Positions 47,571-58,095 of a stretch of DNA of 64,000 nucleotides are shown piece by piece. A program made the translations under genes and the position numbers. The stretch is from positions 1 to 64,000 of the forward strand of contig NZ_JAINZP010000012.1 of assembly GCF_020166435.1 (NCBI RefSeq), written 5' to 3'. Source of the stretch: Pectobacterium versatile. Lineage in GTDB: Bacteria; Pseudomonadota; Gammaproteobacteria; Enterobacterales; Enterobacteriaceae. Position 1 is the stretch's first letter; every line of letters starts with the position of its first letter. The notes beneath the pieces are model-generated. The model was not told the DNA's origin and did no database searches. It worked only from the letters and a program-made list of their open reading frames with translations.

Positions 47571-47736
47571 CCCAATGAAATAGGACAAGCGCACCCCAAC
47601 GACCACTGTCCCCAACTCCTTTCTTGCTCACCTCTGCGCCGCTAAAGTTCAAAAAAAAGACGCCGATAAACAAATAGTAGGAGCTCATTGCAACGGAATG
47701 TTGATTACGCTAAGTATCAACTCTAGGGGAGCCATA

Positions 47737-49710
47737 ATGGCCAAACAATTAATACAAAAAAAAACAATGAGTACCCGCGCTCAAGTCCTGCTAACTGGCG
47801 CATTAACCATCGCACTCGGTTTCGCTGTCACCATCGGGGTGCTCAGCTGGCAGTCCAGTAAGGAACAAAAGTCTCTGGCCGAACGCTATTTACAGCAAAT
47901 AGCCCAAAGCGAAGCATTAAGAATTCAACAGGAACTCAACTACGCCCGGGATGTGGCGCATAACCTTGGACAAGGGCTGGTTGCGTTGCCCGCCGCAGGC
48001 ATTAAAGACCGCGCCGTGGTCGATAAAATGACGGAATATGCCCTGCGGGATAACCCAGAATACCTCTCGATTTCAGTCATTTTTGAAGAGAATGTGTTTG
48101 ACGGTCGTGATGCTGAGTTTGCCGATCAGCCCGGCCAGGCACCTAAAGGCCGCTACGCCTGGTTTGTCGATCGCGATCAGGCTGGTAATTACAAGATGCA
48201 TCCTCTGCAGTCCTTCCTGACTCCCGGCCAGGGCGATTACTACCTGTTGCCGCAAAAGAGCCAGAAAGATACGCTCATTGAACCCTATTCTTATGCTTAC
48301 AATGGCGTTCCAACGCTGCTGACGTCAGTCGCCGCACCGATTGTCAGTCAGGGTAAACTGTGGGGTGTCGTCACTTCAGATATTTCTCTTGCGTCATTGC
48401 AGCAAAAAGTTAACCAGATTAAACCTTGGGAAGGCGGTGGCTACGCGATGCTGTTATCCAGTGCGGGTAAAGTCATTTCTTATCCTGATAAGTCACAAAC
48501 AAGCAAAGACTGGCAAGGCCCGACGGATAATTTCACTTCTTCCGTGGTACAGCACGATGATGCGATTTTGGGCGAACAAGCGCTGGTGACTTGGCAGCCA
48601 GTTACCATCGGTAATAGCACCGAAAAATGGTATCTGGGGATTGTTGCACCAGTGAGTCAGGTGATGGCCGCTTCTGAGCGACAGCTGATAAATGCCGTTA
48701 TCATGATGGTGATCAGCATTCTGTTGGTGAGCGCGTTGCTGGGCTGGGTATTCAGCCGTAAAGTGCTTAAACCGATTGGCGGCGAGCCACTTGAAGCTGC
48801 AACCATCGCGCTGGCTGTGGCGGAAGGGCGACTGAGTAATGTGATTGACGTGAAAACCAACGATCGCAGCAGCCTGTTCTTCGCGCTGCATACGATGCAA
48901 TCACAACTGCGTCAGGTGGTCGGACAAATCAAAGACGCCAGTAATTCCGTGCGACAAGGCGCAGCGGAAATTGCCAGCGGTAACCTCAACCTTGCATCGC
49001 GTACGGAGCAACAGGCTGCTGCACTGGAGCAAACGGCGGCGAGCATGGAAGAGATCACCGCAACGGTGAAACACAATGCTAACAACGCGCATCAGGCAAC
49101 TACGCTAACAGAAAATGCCACGAAGATTGCTCAGCGCGGCGAATCGCTGGTCAGTCAGGTGGTTCAGACGATGGCGCAGATTGACGAGAGCGCGAAGAAG
49201 ATTGGCGATATTACCGCCATGATTAACAGCATCGCTTTCCAGACCAACATTCTGGCGTTGAACGCCGCAGTAGAAGCGGCACGAGCGGGCGAGCAGGGAA
49301 GAGGATTCGCCGTTGTGGCATCGGAAGTTCGCAGCCTCGCACAGCGCAGCGCCAGCGCGGTGAAAGAGATTGCCGCACTGATTGAGGAATCCAGCCAGCG
49401 TGTTGAAAGCGGCGTTAAACTGGTGAACGATGCCGGTAAAACCATGCAGGATATGACACACGCCGTCAGCTCGGTGCAAAGTATCATCGGTGAGATTGTC
49501 ACGGCATCGGATGAGCAGGCGAAAGGCATTAGTCAGGTCACGATTGCCGTCAATGAAATGGATGGTGTGACGCAGCAAAACTCCGCATTAGTACAGCAGA
49601 TGTCAGCTGCAGCCAGTTCGCTTGAAGATCAGTCCATGTCGTTAACGCAGGCGATAGAGCATTTTCGTTTGGAACAGCAGCATGTGTCACCTCATGCGCT
49701 CTTAAAGTAA
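47737..49710 (+). CDS. Methyl-accepting chemotaxis protein
   Basis: A 657-residue chemoreceptor. I use the ATG at 47737 (AGGGGAG ribosome site) rather than an ATG at 47698. A first membrane segment lies at about 16-38, then a large periplasmic double-CACHE-like domain (about 40-290, with YAWFVDRDQAGNYKM and YSYAYNGVPTLLTSVAAPI). A second membrane segment lies at about 293-315, then HAMP, and the signalling hairpin NILALNAAVEAARAGEQGRG near 503-522. It has no C-terminal NWETF-type pentapeptide, so it would rely on other receptors for CheR/CheB docking. The ligand is unknown; amino or organic acids are usual. Confidence 0.95.
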   Translation: MAKQLIQKKTMSTRAQVLLTGALTIALGFAVTIGVLSWQSSKEQKSLAERYLQQIAQSEALRIQQELNYARDVAHNLGQGLVALPAAGIKDRAVVDKMTEYALRDNPEYLSISVIFEENVFDGRDAEFADQPGQAPKGRYAWFVDRDQAGNYKMHPLQSFLTPGQGDYYLLPQKSQKDTLIEPYSYAYNGVPTLLTSVAAPIVSQGKLWGVVTSDISLASLQQKVNQIKPWEGGGYAMLLSSAGKVISYPDKSQTSKDWQGPTDNFTSSVVQHDDAILGEQALVTWQPVTIGNSTEKWYLGIVAPVSQVMAASERQLINAVIMMVISILLVSALLGWVFSRKVLKPIGGEPLEAATIALAVAEGRLSNVIDVKTNDRSSLFFALHTMQSQLRQVVGQIKDASNSVRQGAAEIASGNLNLASRTEQQAAALEQTAASMEEITATVKHNANNAHQATTLTENATKIAQRGESLVSQVVQTMAQIDESAKKIGDITAMINSIAFQTNILALNAAVEAARAGEQGRGFAVVASEVRSLAQRSASAVKEIAALIEESSQRVESGVKLVNDAGKTMQDMTHAVSSVQSIIGEIVTASDEQAKGISQVTIAVNEMDGVTQQNSALVQQMSAAASSLEDQSMSLTQAIEHFRLEQQHVSPHALLK

Positions 49711-49900
49711 AAAGTGACATCGTCACTCGGTAACCTAACGGTTGCTGGGTGACATCTTTAATCCTTCTGTGATTTTTGCTCCACATCCCCCCTGAATTTT
49801 CCCCAATATCGTGTGTGGCATTCACCACTCCGCGAAAGTTGTATCGAGCCTTTAATTAAGGCAAATTGAATCATCCTGATATTGTTAAGAAAAAATAACC

Positions 49901-50782
49901 ATGCACTTGAATTACCCCTGTCTGAGAGCGTTCATGGAGATTGTCCGTAGCGGCAGTTTTGAAATTGCGGCTCGTAAACTCCACGTCACGCCGTCTGCCA
50001 TCAGCCAGCGTATCAAGCAGTTAGAAGATCAGCTTGGTCAGGTACTGATCGTAAGGAGTAATCCCTGTCGAGCAACGCCGACGGGGCAAACGTTACTTCG
50101 GCACGCAGAACAGATAGATATGTTGGAGAGCGAGCTTTTCAGTACGCTTGAAATGCCAGTCAGACCGAGTATTTCAGTGGCTGTGAATGCGGATTCAATA
50201 GACGGATGGTTTCTGGATGCGATGGAAAATGCCTGTCACCAATCCAATATTTTGCTCGATATCCTCGTTGAGGATCAGGAGCATTCGGCAACCTTGCTGC
50301 GTGAAGGTCGAGTCATGGCGGCGGTCAGTGCCAGCCCGGAACCCATTCAAGGTTGCAGCGTGGAATATTTGGGAACCATGCGCTATCGCGCCTACTGCTC
50401 ACCGATTTTTCACGAGACGTACTTTGCTGACGGCATCAATGCGGACAGTTTGCAAAAAGCGCCGCTCCTGATATTTAACAATAAGGACAGATTACAATCC
50501 TTATTTATAGAGTCGCTGGTTCCAACCGCGATCGAACCGCCACAGCAATTCGTTCCTTCAACGGCGGCCTTTGTCGGTGCCATTTTCAGAGGGCTAGGGT
50601 GGGGGATGATCCCAGAACATATGGCATCATCGCATACGGAAAAAGGCGAATTAGTACCGTTTCAAGCCGGAAATCCTATCGATATTCGACTGTACTGGCA
50701 CCGTTGGAATATCCGCTCTGCATCGTTGGAAGCATTAAGCCAGAGCGTGCGAACGGCGGCCGTTCGGCATCTTTTCCGGTAA
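49901..50782 (+). CDS. LysR-family regulator, ArgP-like
   Basis: A 293-residue regulator with an N-terminal winged helix (about 3-60: AFMEIVRSGSFEIAARKLHV, then SAISQRIKQLE). The opening and effector domain (VAVNADSIDGWFLDAM) resemble ArgP, which senses lysine/arginine. It is more divergent than a true ArgP and is not next to argO, so it is better treated as an ArgP paralogue with unknown target. Confidence 0.85.
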   Translation: MHLNYPCLRAFMEIVRSGSFEIAARKLHVTPSAISQRIKQLEDQLGQVLIVRSNPCRATPTGQTLLRHAEQIDMLESELFSTLEMPVRPSISVAVNADSIDGWFLDAMENACHQSNILLDILVEDQEHSATLLREGRVMAAVSASPEPIQGCSVEYLGTMRYRAYCSPIFHETYFADGINADSLQKAPLLIFNNKDRLQSLFIESLVPTAIEPPQQFVPSTAAFVGAIFRGLGWGMIPEHMASSHTEKGELVPFQAGNPIDIRLYWHRWNIRSASLEALSQSVRTAAVRHLFR

Positions 50783-50822
50783 TGGTGTCAAGCCAAGGAC
50801 ACGAGCGACCGCGACGTAAACG

Positions 50823-51089
50823 CTATCGGCGGCCCCGTAGGTTTGTACTGGCTGACCATTCATAAGTTGCTGAGGAATCAGGTTTAAACTTATTTTTCTT
50901 CTTCTCGGCCTTTGCCTGTTTTGCTACGGCTTCACGTTCCTTCATCAGCTTATCGATGTAATCATCTTTAATATGATTACTCTCAGAGTTGGTCAGCGGG
51001 CGGTCCTGTTTTTTTCTCGCCTGATCGAGTAACGTCTTAAGCTGACGTTGTTCACTTTCTGTCATGTCTTTCTGAGTCAGTCTTGGCAT
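50823..51089 (-). CDS. yjbD: DUF3811 family protein (YjbD)
   Basis: An 88-residue, very basic, helical protein. I start at the ATG at 51089 (MPRLTQKDMTESEQRQL), which matches the YjbD/DUF3811 opening; upstream codons are not protein-like. It is rich in Lys, Glu and Ala and ends in a basic Arg-rich tail. Function unknown. Confidence 0.85.
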   Translation of the reverse strand: MPRLTQKDMTESEQRQLKTLLDQARKKQDRPLTNSESNHIKDDYIDKLMKEREAVAKQAKAEKKKNKFKPDSSATYEWSASTNLRGRR

Positions 51090-51244
51090 GGGGATGGACC
51101 TGATAAGCGGGCTAGAAAATACATTGTAGAGGAAAACGCTCTGAGGCCCAGATAAATCGTAAAGCGACCCTTCCTGATTTCTTGATAATTGGCACACCAC
51201 TTATTTATTCAGGCATAGTAGAAAACACATAGTGGAGAGAAACC

Positions 51245-51580
51245 ATGTCACCAGAATTGGCCGTAGCGGCACAGTTTAAGGCCTATAACGAACATGACAT
51301 CGATGCATTCGTGTCATGCTTTTCACCAGATTTCAAAGCATACCGCATGCCAGCAGAAACGCCATCGATGGTAGGAAAAGAGGCGTTGAGAGAGTTTTAC
51401 GTTAATAACCGATTCAACAACCCAGAACTGAGAGCGGAATTGGTATCTCGTACAGTGCTAGGTAATAAGGTATTTGACCATGAATTAATTCATGGGCTTT
51501 CACCAGAACCAATAGAAAGTATCGCCGTCTTTGAGATAGAGCAGGGCCTTATTAATACCGCCTGGTTTTTCTTTCCTTAG
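51245..51580 (+). CDS. SnoaL/NTF2-like domain protein
   Basis: A 111-residue protein of the nuclear-transport-factor-2-like fold often annotated as steroid delta-isomerase-like. The pattern AAQFKAYNEHDIDAFVSCFSPDFKAYRMP, split by turns, and the final strands IAVFEIEQGLINTAWFFFP are typical. GGAGAG ribosome site. Function unknown; single gene. Confidence 0.85.
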   Translation: MSPELAVAAQFKAYNEHDIDAFVSCFSPDFKAYRMPAETPSMVGKEALREFYVNNRFNNPELRAELVSRTVLGNKVFDHELIHGLSPEPIESIAVFEIEQGLINTAWFFFP

Positions 51581-51810
51581 TAAATTTAAAAGAGAGCTGC
51601 CACGCTCTGATCCTGAAACACATCAAGAATTTGATTTATTCAATAAAGCCGACCAATAGATAAATGTTATCGTCGAGGTTGGTGACAATTCCTTCCCAAA
51701 TGCTAGAGTAGTCTTCAGTTTTACCTTTTAACTAGTGTTTTATTCCATTAAATAAGCATTTTTCCAGTAGATTAGACGGTCTTTAACGGAGAGAAAGGGA
51801 GAGCGGTAGC

Positions 51811-53070
51811 ATGCGGGTTGTGATTCTGGGAAGTGGCGTCGTTGGCGTAAGTACCGCCTGGTATCTTGCGCAGGCAGGGCATGATGTTACCGTTATCGAC
51901 AGGCAACCGGAGCCCGCGTTGGAAACCAGCGCTGGGAATGCCGGACAAATCTCCCCTGGCTATGCCGCGCCTTGGGCTGCGCCGGGAATACCGCTGAAAG
52001 CGATAAAGTGGATGTTTCAGCGCCATGCACCGCTGGCCATCCGGCCGGACTTTACGGCTGCACAGCTTTGCTGGATGTGGCAAATGTTGATCAACTGCGA
52101 TGCACGCCACTATAAAACCAATAAAGCGCGGATGGTGCGTCTGGCGGAATACAGCCGCGACTGTTTGCAAGCGCTGCGGCAGGATACCGGCATCCAGTAC
52201 GAAGGTCGGCAAGGTGGAACGCTGCAACTGTTCCGCACTGAGCAGCAGTATGAAAACGCGACACGCGATATCGCCGTGCTGGAAGAGGCTGACGTACCGT
52301 ATCAACTGTTGACTCGTCATGAGCTGGCCTCGGTTGAACCCGCGCTGGCGAACGTGGCGGGTAAACTGACTGGCGGGCTGCGTTTACCGCATGATGAGAC
52401 GGGCGACTGCCAGCTGTTCACTCGCCAATTGGCGGCGATGTCCGCCGAGGCCGGCGTCACCTTTAAACTGGGGCGTAACGTTCATCAGTTGCGGGTTGAA
52501 GGGCAGAGCGTCACGGGCGTGCAGTGCGACGACGAAATCATCGTGGCAGATGCCTATGTGATGGCCTGCGGCTCCTATTCCACTGGATTACTGCGTCAGT
52601 GGTTTGATATTCCGGTCTATCCGCTGAAGGGCTATTCGCTGACGATCCCGCTAGCAGATGACGCCTCGGCACCGGTTTCTACCGTACTGGATGAAACCTA
52701 TAAAATAGCGATTACCCGTTTTGATCGTCGAATCCGTGTTGGTGGAATGGCTGAAGTCGTGGGCTTCAACACTGAGCTGAATCCCAAGCGCCGTGAAACG
52801 CTGGAAATGGTGGTGCGCGATCTCTATCCTCATTGCGGCCCGATTGAGCAAGCAACATTCTGGACGGGACTGCGTCCGATGACGCCGGACGGCACGCCGC
52901 TGGTAGGGCGCTCACCGCTGAAAAATCTGTATCTGAATACGGGGCACGGCACGTTGGGCTGGACGATGGCCTGTGGATCGGGGAAGTTGCTGGCGGATAT
53001 TCTGTCGGACAAATCACCGGAGATTGAAGCCGATGATTTGTCCGTGTCTCGCTATACTCGTCATACTTAA
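51811..53070 (+). CDS. dadA: D-amino acid dehydrogenase (DadA-type, FAD)
   Basis: A 419-residue membrane-associated flavoprotein that oxidises D-amino acids to 2-oxo acids. The FAD loop GSGVVG is at residues 7-12, followed by [15 protein letters not shown] near 38-52, the family landmark. [17 protein letters not shown] and [16 protein letters not shown] close the FAD fold. It is a little shorter than E. coli DadA (432). No alanine racemase gene (dadX) follows, unlike the usual dadAX operon. Confidence 0.92.
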   Translation: MRVVILGSGVVGVSTAWYLAQAGHDVTVIDRQPEPALETSAGNAGQISPGYAAPWAAPGIPLKAIKWMFQRHAPLAIRPDFTAAQLCWMWQMLINCDARHYKTNKARMVRLAEYSRDCLQALRQDTGIQYEGRQGGTLQLFRTEQQYENATRDIAVLEEADVPYQLLTRHELASVEPALANVAGKLTGGLRLPHDETGDCQLFTRQLAAMSAEAGVTFKLGRNVHQLRVEGQSVTGVQCDDEIIVADAYVMACGSYSTGLLRQWFDIPVYPLKGYSLTIPLADDASAPVSTVLDETYKIAITRFDRRIRVGGMAEVVGFNTELNPKRRETLEMVVRDLYPHCGPIEQATFWTGLRPMTPDGTPLVGRSPLKNLYLNTGHGTLGWTMACGSGKLLADILSDKSPEIEADDLSVSRYTRHT

Positions 53071-53393
53071 AGTTGCATGTGCGTTGGCTGCGCTACTCGG
53101 CACACTTGCGTGTGCCTCCCACGTTGGGGCTGCTGCAAGCAGCGTTCAAACCTGCCTCTGGCTGGTTTGTCACTCACCCGAATCACTTACCTGAGTAAGC
53201 TCATCGGGATGAAATGAGAGACATTCTGTTTCTCACCGAAGGCCCGCCGCTGGCTGGACAAATTCGTTCCCGACGAATTTGTCCTTCGCTTGCCGCGTTA
53301 CAAGGCTTATAAATAAGCCTCGCCCTAACGGGCCAACGCCTTGCGTTGTTCAAACGTTTACGTTTGTCCTGAAACTTTAATTATTTAGAGTAC
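53063..53393 (+). repeat. Dispersed intergenic repeat, long form (copy 3)
   Basis: About 330 bases from CGTCATACTTAAAGTTGCAT to TTTAATTATTTAGAGTAC. It has the TTACCTGAGTAAGCTCATCG core, the GAGAGACATTC block and the inverted repeat GACAAATTCGTTCCC / GACGAATTTGTC found in the copy at 10911-11109, plus further insert sequence (TGCCTCCCACGTTGGGGC) not in the others. It fills the gap between dadA and the exporter gene. Confidence 0.8.
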
Positions 53394-53419
53394 CTATCTT
53401 TTGTGTTCTGTTTTTTGAA

Positions 53420-54619
53420 CTACGTGCGGGGCAGTGGCGTAATGCTGCCCTTGTGGTGCCGCGTGAGCAGGCGGGCGCGTATCGCCAGTAAGGCGGCACA
53501 GAGCATCACCAGCGCCAGTGATATTTTTGACGGCAAAGGGAGCGCCATAGCAATCAGCCCTAGCGCTGCACCGCCCGCCATTTGCACAAATCCTACCATC
53601 GCTGACGCAATTCCCGCCTCATTGGAATAAGGCTCCAGCGCATAGCTGGTGGACGGCCCGATCAAAAATGCCAGACCAGCACAGGCCAGCGCGACGGGCA
53701 GCATGTAGGTTGGCCAGGTGTTTTGCATCGCTTCGGGTAAGAGAACGACGCCGCTAAGCAGCGAAAGAAAACCCGCCCCCATCAGCAGGCTACCGATAGC
53801 CAGACAGCGCGGCCGGCCGACTTTGCGGATAATACGATTTGCAAAGAAGCTGACCAGCATGATCCAAAAACCGTTTACGCCAAAGGCAATGGAAAACTCA
53901 AGCGGCGTGAGCTGGGCCTCATTCATCAACACTACAGGAGAGAAGGTGACATAGGTTAACGCCATCCCCATCGCGCCCGCGTTGACTGATGCGAATCCCA
54001 AAAATTGGCGATCGGATAACAGACGTGCGTATTGGCGCAGCGGCAAGCCGTGTACGGGCAACGTTGAATCCGGTCGCGTTTCGGGAAGAAAGCGGATGAC
54101 GAGTGCCAGAACCAAAATGCTGTAGCCCGCGAGGAACCAGAAGGGCGCACGCCAGCCGAAGGCTTCGGCCAACAGCCCGCCTAATAGCGGTGCCAACGCG
54201 GGTACAATGTTCAGCGCACCGTTAAGAAAACCATAGGTTCTGGCGGCATCATCACCGTTTAGTTTGTCACGCACGCTGCTGAAAATTGCGACCGCGGTAC
54301 AACAGACGGCCAGCCCCTGAAAAAGGCGTGAGAGGATGAACAGCGTGGCGCTGGTAGCCAGTGCAGCCATGATCGCGCCGATGAGATAGATAATCACACC
54401 AGCCAGCGCCATAGGGCGTCGACCGTACTTATCGACCAGCGGCCCCGCCAGAAGTTGGCCTAATCCCATGATCAGAATAAACAGTGCGACGGTGGACTGA
54501 ATCAGCGATTCTGGGCTGTTCAGCGCCACGGCGATGGCGGGAATAAGCGGTAAATAGATGTCAATGCCCAGCGGGCCGAGTAGAACCAGAGCCAGTAAGA
54601 TCAGAACAAATCGTTGCAT
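53420..54619 (-). CDS. Bcr/CflA-family drug efflux MFS transporter
   Basis: A 399-residue carrier with about twelve hydrophobic segments. LGPLGIDIYLPLIPAIA (about 18-34) is the family's opening, and GQLLAGPLVDKYGRRPMAL (about 57-75) is the MFS loop motif. Likely proton-driven export of drugs or metabolites. No strong ribosome site is visible before the ATG. A perfect 12-bp inverted repeat lies about 70 bases upstream. Confidence 0.92.
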   Translation of the reverse strand: MQRFVLILLALVLLGPLGIDIYLPLIPAIAVALNSPESLIQSTVALFILIMGLGQLLAGPLVDKYGRRPMALAGVIIYLIGAIMAALATSATLFILSRLFQGLAVCCTAVAIFSSVRDKLNGDDAARTYGFLNGALNIVPALAPLLGGLLAEAFGWRAPFWFLAGYSILVLALVIRFLPETRPDSTLPVHGLPLRQYARLLSDRQFLGFASVNAGAMGMALTYVTFSPVVLMNEAQLTPLEFSIAFGVNGFWIMLVSFFANRIIRKVGRPRCLAIGSLLMGAGFLSLLSGVVLLPEAMQNTWPTYMLPVALACAGLAFLIGPSTSYALEPYSNEAGIASAMVGFVQMAGGAALGLIAMALPLPSKISLALVMLCAALLAIRARLLTRHHKGSITPLPRT

Positions 54620-54687
54620 AACAAAACAGAAATCTACGTTTTATGGGTTTGACAGGGTAATGCGCACACTGGCGGAAAGAAAGCGTT

Positions 54688-54712
54688 ATATTTGTGACAA
54701 TGTCACAAATAT
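54688..54712. promoter_or_regulatory. Perfect 12-bp inverted repeat, probable operator of the efflux gene
   Basis: The arms ATATTTGTGACA and TGTCACAAATAT are separated by a single A. It lies 68 bases upstream of the efflux gene start. It resembles TGTGA-N5-TCACA, one base short of a CRP site, so a dedicated repressor or activator is likelier. Confidence 0.6.
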
Positions 54713-54849
54713 GTCGTATGAGATGACATTGCGAGGCAGCATGAAGACGGTAATCAACAGTGCGGATATCGTCTATCTGAGATTCAGAGAGAAAAAATCA
54801 GCCAGCTAACGATTAATCATCAACAGATAACTGGCCGACTGAGAGGGAG

Positions 54850-56124
54850 TTAATGTCCTACCGTTTGTTTACGGAAGAGTTCACGGAAGACAGGGTAAAT
54901 ATCATCCTGATCGCGGATATGCTGCATAGCGAAATTATCGAACGTATCGCGCAGCGTTTCATATTCGCGCCAGAGCGTCTGGTGTGAACGCCGGGTGATT
55001 TCAATGTAGCTATAGTAACGGACCATCGGCAGAAGCTGATTCGCCAGAATCTGGTGACACAACGGGGAGTCATCAGCCCAGTTATCACCATCCGAGGCCT
55101 GTGCCGCGTAGATATTCCACTGTGACGGATCGTAACGCTCGCGAACCACTTCCTCCATCAGCTTTAACGCACTGGAGACAATGGTGCCGCCGGTTTCCTG
55201 AGAGTAGAAGAACTCCTGTTCATCGACCTCTTTGGCCTGCGTATGGTGGCGAATGTAGACGACGTCGACGTTTTTATAATTTCTGCTGAGGAACAGATAC
55301 AGCAGAATATAAAAGCGCTTCGCCATGTCTTTCGTCGCCTGATCCATCGAGCCGGACACATCCATCAAACAGAACATCACGGCCTGGCTCGACGGCTCGG
55401 CCCGGCGCTCGTAGTTCCTGTAGCGCAGGTCAAACGTATCGATAAACGGCACGCGGGCGATTTTCTGGCGCAATTCGGTAATTTCCTGACGCAGCCGTTC
55501 CTCTTCCAGCAATTGTGCAGGTTCGGTATGCGCCAGCTGTTCCAGTGACTCTTCCAGCTCATGCAGCGTGCGCCGTTTACCCGCTGTCATCGCCATACGG
55601 CGTGCCAGCGAGTTTTGCAGCGAGCGCACCACGCTGATATTGGCAGGAACACCGTTAGCGGTGTACCCGGCGCGGTGCGTTTTGTACTCGGTCATCTGCC
55701 GATGCTGGGTCTTCTTCAGATTTGGCAGCGCCAGATCTTCAAACAGCAGGTCCAGATATTCGTCTTTGGAGATTTGAAAGACAAATTCATCCTCGCCTTC
55801 GCCATCTTTACTGGCATCTCCCTGACCGGAACCACCGCCGCCACCTCCTTGTGGCCGCTCGATTTTGTCGTTCTGTACAAAGTGATCGTTGCCCGGGTGG
55901 ACGCGGTGGCGGCGTCCTCCACGGCCCTGATGGAACATCGGTTCGTTGATGTCTGCATTGGGGATCGAGACGGACTCCCCGCTTTCGATGTCGGTCACCG
56001 AACGCTTATTAATGGCCTCGGAAATCGACTGTTTTATTTGCGACTTATAGCGGCGCAGAAAGCGTTGGCGGTTCACCGTGCTTTTGTTTTTGCCGTTCAG
56101 TCGTCGGTCAATAAAATAGGCCAT
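54850..56124 (-). CDS. yeaH: YeaH/YhbH family protein (DUF444)
   Basis: A 424-residue cytoplasmic protein acting with the kinase YeaG. I use the ATG at 56124 ([20 protein letters not shown]); nine more codons upstream are open. A glycine-rich stretch ([10 protein letters not shown]) is near 103-112. A von Willebrand A-like segment starts with [16 protein letters not shown] near 243-258, giving a DxSxS metal site. It follows yeaG by 36 bases in one operon. Confidence 0.96.
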   Translation of the reverse strand: MAYFIDRRLNGKNKSTVNRQRFLRRYKSQIKQSISEAINKRSVTDIESGESVSIPNADINEPMFHQGRGGRRHRVHPGNDHFVQNDKIERPQGGGGGGSGQGDASKDGEGEDEFVFQISKDEYLDLLFEDLALPNLKKTQHRQMTEYKTHRAGYTANGVPANISVVRSLQNSLARRMAMTAGKRRTLHELEESLEQLAHTEPAQLLEEERLRQEITELRQKIARVPFIDTFDLRYRNYERRAEPSSQAVMFCLMDVSGSMDQATKDMAKRFYILLYLFLSRNYKNVDVVYIRHHTQAKEVDEQEFFYSQETGGTIVSSALKLMEEVVRERYDPSQWNIYAAQASDGDNWADDSPLCHQILANQLLPMVRYYSYIEITRRSHQTLWREYETLRDTFDNFAMQHIRDQDDIYPVFRELFRKQTVGH

Positions 56125-56160
56125 GTTTCCCCCAAACGCTGTTGCCAGCATCGTGCGTCA

Positions 56161-58095
56161 TTATGATGATTTCCTCACCCGTAGATACCATTCGCACAGC
56201 AAACGCACCTGTTTCCGGGTATAGCCTTTCTCCATCATGCGATCGACGAAGTCATCATGTTTTTTCTGTTCATCCGTTGAAGTTTTGGTATTAAACGAAA
56301 TCACAGGCAGCAGCTCTTCCGTATTGGAGAACATCTTTTTCTCGATAACCGTGCGCAGTTTCTCATAACTGGTCCAGTTTGGATTCCGGCTGCTATTGCT
56401 GGCACGGGCACGCAGGACAAAGTTGACGATCTCGTTACGGAAGTCTTTGGGGTTACTGATGCCCGCCGGCTTCTCGATCTTTTCCAGCTCGGCGTTTAAT
56501 GATTCGCGATCAAACAGTTGACCAGTATCTGGGTCACGGTACTCCTGATCCTGAATCCAAAAATCCGCATAGGTAACATAACGGTCAAAAATATTCTGTC
56601 CGTATTCGGAATAGGATTCGAGATAGGCGGTCTGGATCTCTTTACCAATAAACTCGGCGTACTTCGGTGTCAGATAGCCTTTCAGGTGCTCCAGATACTT
56701 CTCTGCCAACTCCTGCGGGAACTGCTCGCGCTCGATCTGCTGTTCCAGTACGTAGAACAGGTGCACCGGGTTGGCCGCGACTTCGCTGTGATCGAAGTTA
56801 AAGACGCGCGACAGAATTTTGAACGCAAAGCGAGTCGACAGGCCGTTCATTCCCTCATCGACGCCTGCATAGTCGCGATACTCCTGATAGGATTTCGCCT
56901 TCGGATCGGTATCTTTCAGGCTTTCCCCGTCGTACACCCGCATCTTGGAGTAGATGCTGGAGTTTTCCGGATCTTTCAGGCGTGACAGAATGGAGAAACG
57001 GGCCAGCGTTTCCAGCGTGCCGGGCGCGCAAGGGGCATGCGTCAGCTCGCTGTGATCCAGCAATTTGTCGTAGATTTTGACCTCTTCGGAGACACGCAGG
57101 CAGTACGGCACCTTCACGATATACACGCGGTCAAGAAACGCTTCATTGTTCTTGTTGTTACGGAATTGCACCCACTCGGATTCATTGGAGTGCGCCAAAA
57201 TAATCCCGTTGAACGGCAGGGCGGCAATGCCTTCCGTCCCGTTATAGTTGCCTTCCTGTGTTGCGGTCAGCAGTGGGTGGAGCACCTTAATCGGCGCTTT
57301 GAACATTTCGACGAATTCCATAATGCCCTGGTTCGCGCGGCACAACGCGCCGGAGTAGCCGTAGGCATCGGGATCGTTCTGGGCAAAATGTTCCAGCTTG
57401 CGGATATCGACTTTACCGACCAGTGCTGAAATATCCTGATTATTCTCATCACCGGGCTCGGTTTTCGCGATCCCAATTTGCGCCAGAATTGATGGCCACA
57501 CTTTGACAACTCTGAACTTGGTAATGTCGCCGCCAAATTCCTGAAGGCGCTTGGCTGCCCACGGTGACATGATGGTACCGAGGTAGCGCCGTGGGATGGC
57601 ATACTCTTTCTCAAGTATCGCGGCATCTTCCTGCGGGTTGAACAGGCAGAGCGGGTGGTCATTCACCGGGCTGCGTTCGCCGTTGGCGCTGAGGATGTAA
57701 ATCGGTACGCGCTGCATTAGCGCTTTCAGGCGTTCGGCCAGAGAGGATTTCCCGCCGCCGACCGGCCCCAACAGATACAGAATCTGTTTCTTCTCTTCTA
57801 ATCCCTGCGCGGCATGTTTCAGGTAAGAGACAATCTGTTCGATGGCCTCTTCCATACCGTAAAATTCTTCAAAAGCAGGGTAGCGAGCAATCACCCGGTT
57901 TGAGAATAGGCGCGACATTCGTGATTCTTGGGCGGTATCCACCATTACAGGCTCACCGATAGCCGTTAACAATCGTTCAGCCGCGTTCGCATAAGCGTTG
58001 CGATCCTGCTGACAGATAGTAAGGAATTCCTGCAGAGTGAACTCTTCATCCTTGGCAGCGTCGTAGCGCTGGCGGTAGTGATCAAATATGTTCAT
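56161..58095 (-). CDS. yeaG: PrkA-type serine protein kinase YeaG
   Basis: A 644-residue AAA-type kinase involved in starvation and stress adaptation. The Walker A motif LLGPVGGGKSSL lies near 107-118, after the EEAIEQIVSYLKHAAQGLEE segment. The C-terminal PrkA domain is complete (ending RKQVRLLCEWYLRVRKSS). It heads the yeaGH operon behind a good sigma-54 promoter. Confidence 0.98.
   Translation of the reverse strand: MNIFDHYRQRYDAAKDEEFTLQEFLTICQQDRNAYANAAERLLTAIGEPVMVDTAQESRMSRLFSNRVIARYPAFEEFYGMEEAIEQIVSYLKHAAQGLEEKKQILYLLGPVGGGKSSLAERLKALMQRVPIYILSANGERSPVNDHPLCLFNPQEDAAILEKEYAIPRRYLGTIMSPWAAKRLQEFGGDITKFRVVKVWPSILAQIGIAKTEPGDENNQDISALVGKVDIRKLEHFAQNDPDAYGYSGALCRANQGIMEFVEMFKAPIKVLHPLLTATQEGNYNGTEGIAALPFNGIILAHSNESEWVQFRNNKNNEAFLDRVYIVKVPYCLRVSEEVKIYDKLLDHSELTHAPCAPGTLETLARFSILSRLKDPENSSIYSKMRVYDGESLKDTDPKAKSYQEYRDYAGVDEGMNGLSTRFAFKILSRVFNFDHSEVAANPVHLFYVLEQQIEREQFPQELAEKYLEHLKGYLTPKYAEFIGKEIQTAYLESYSEYGQNIFDRYVTYADFWIQDQEYRDPDTGQLFDRESLNAELEKIEKPAGISNPKDFRNEIVNFVLRARASNSSRNPNWTSYEKLRTVIEKKMFSNTEELLPVISFNTKTSTDEQKKHDDFVDRMMEKGYTRKQVRLLCEWYLRVRKSS

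Noticed and set aside
53063-53393. CRISPR array or ERIC element
   Set aside because: The repeats are dispersed single copies without regular spacers, and the sequence does not match the ERIC consensus as I know it.
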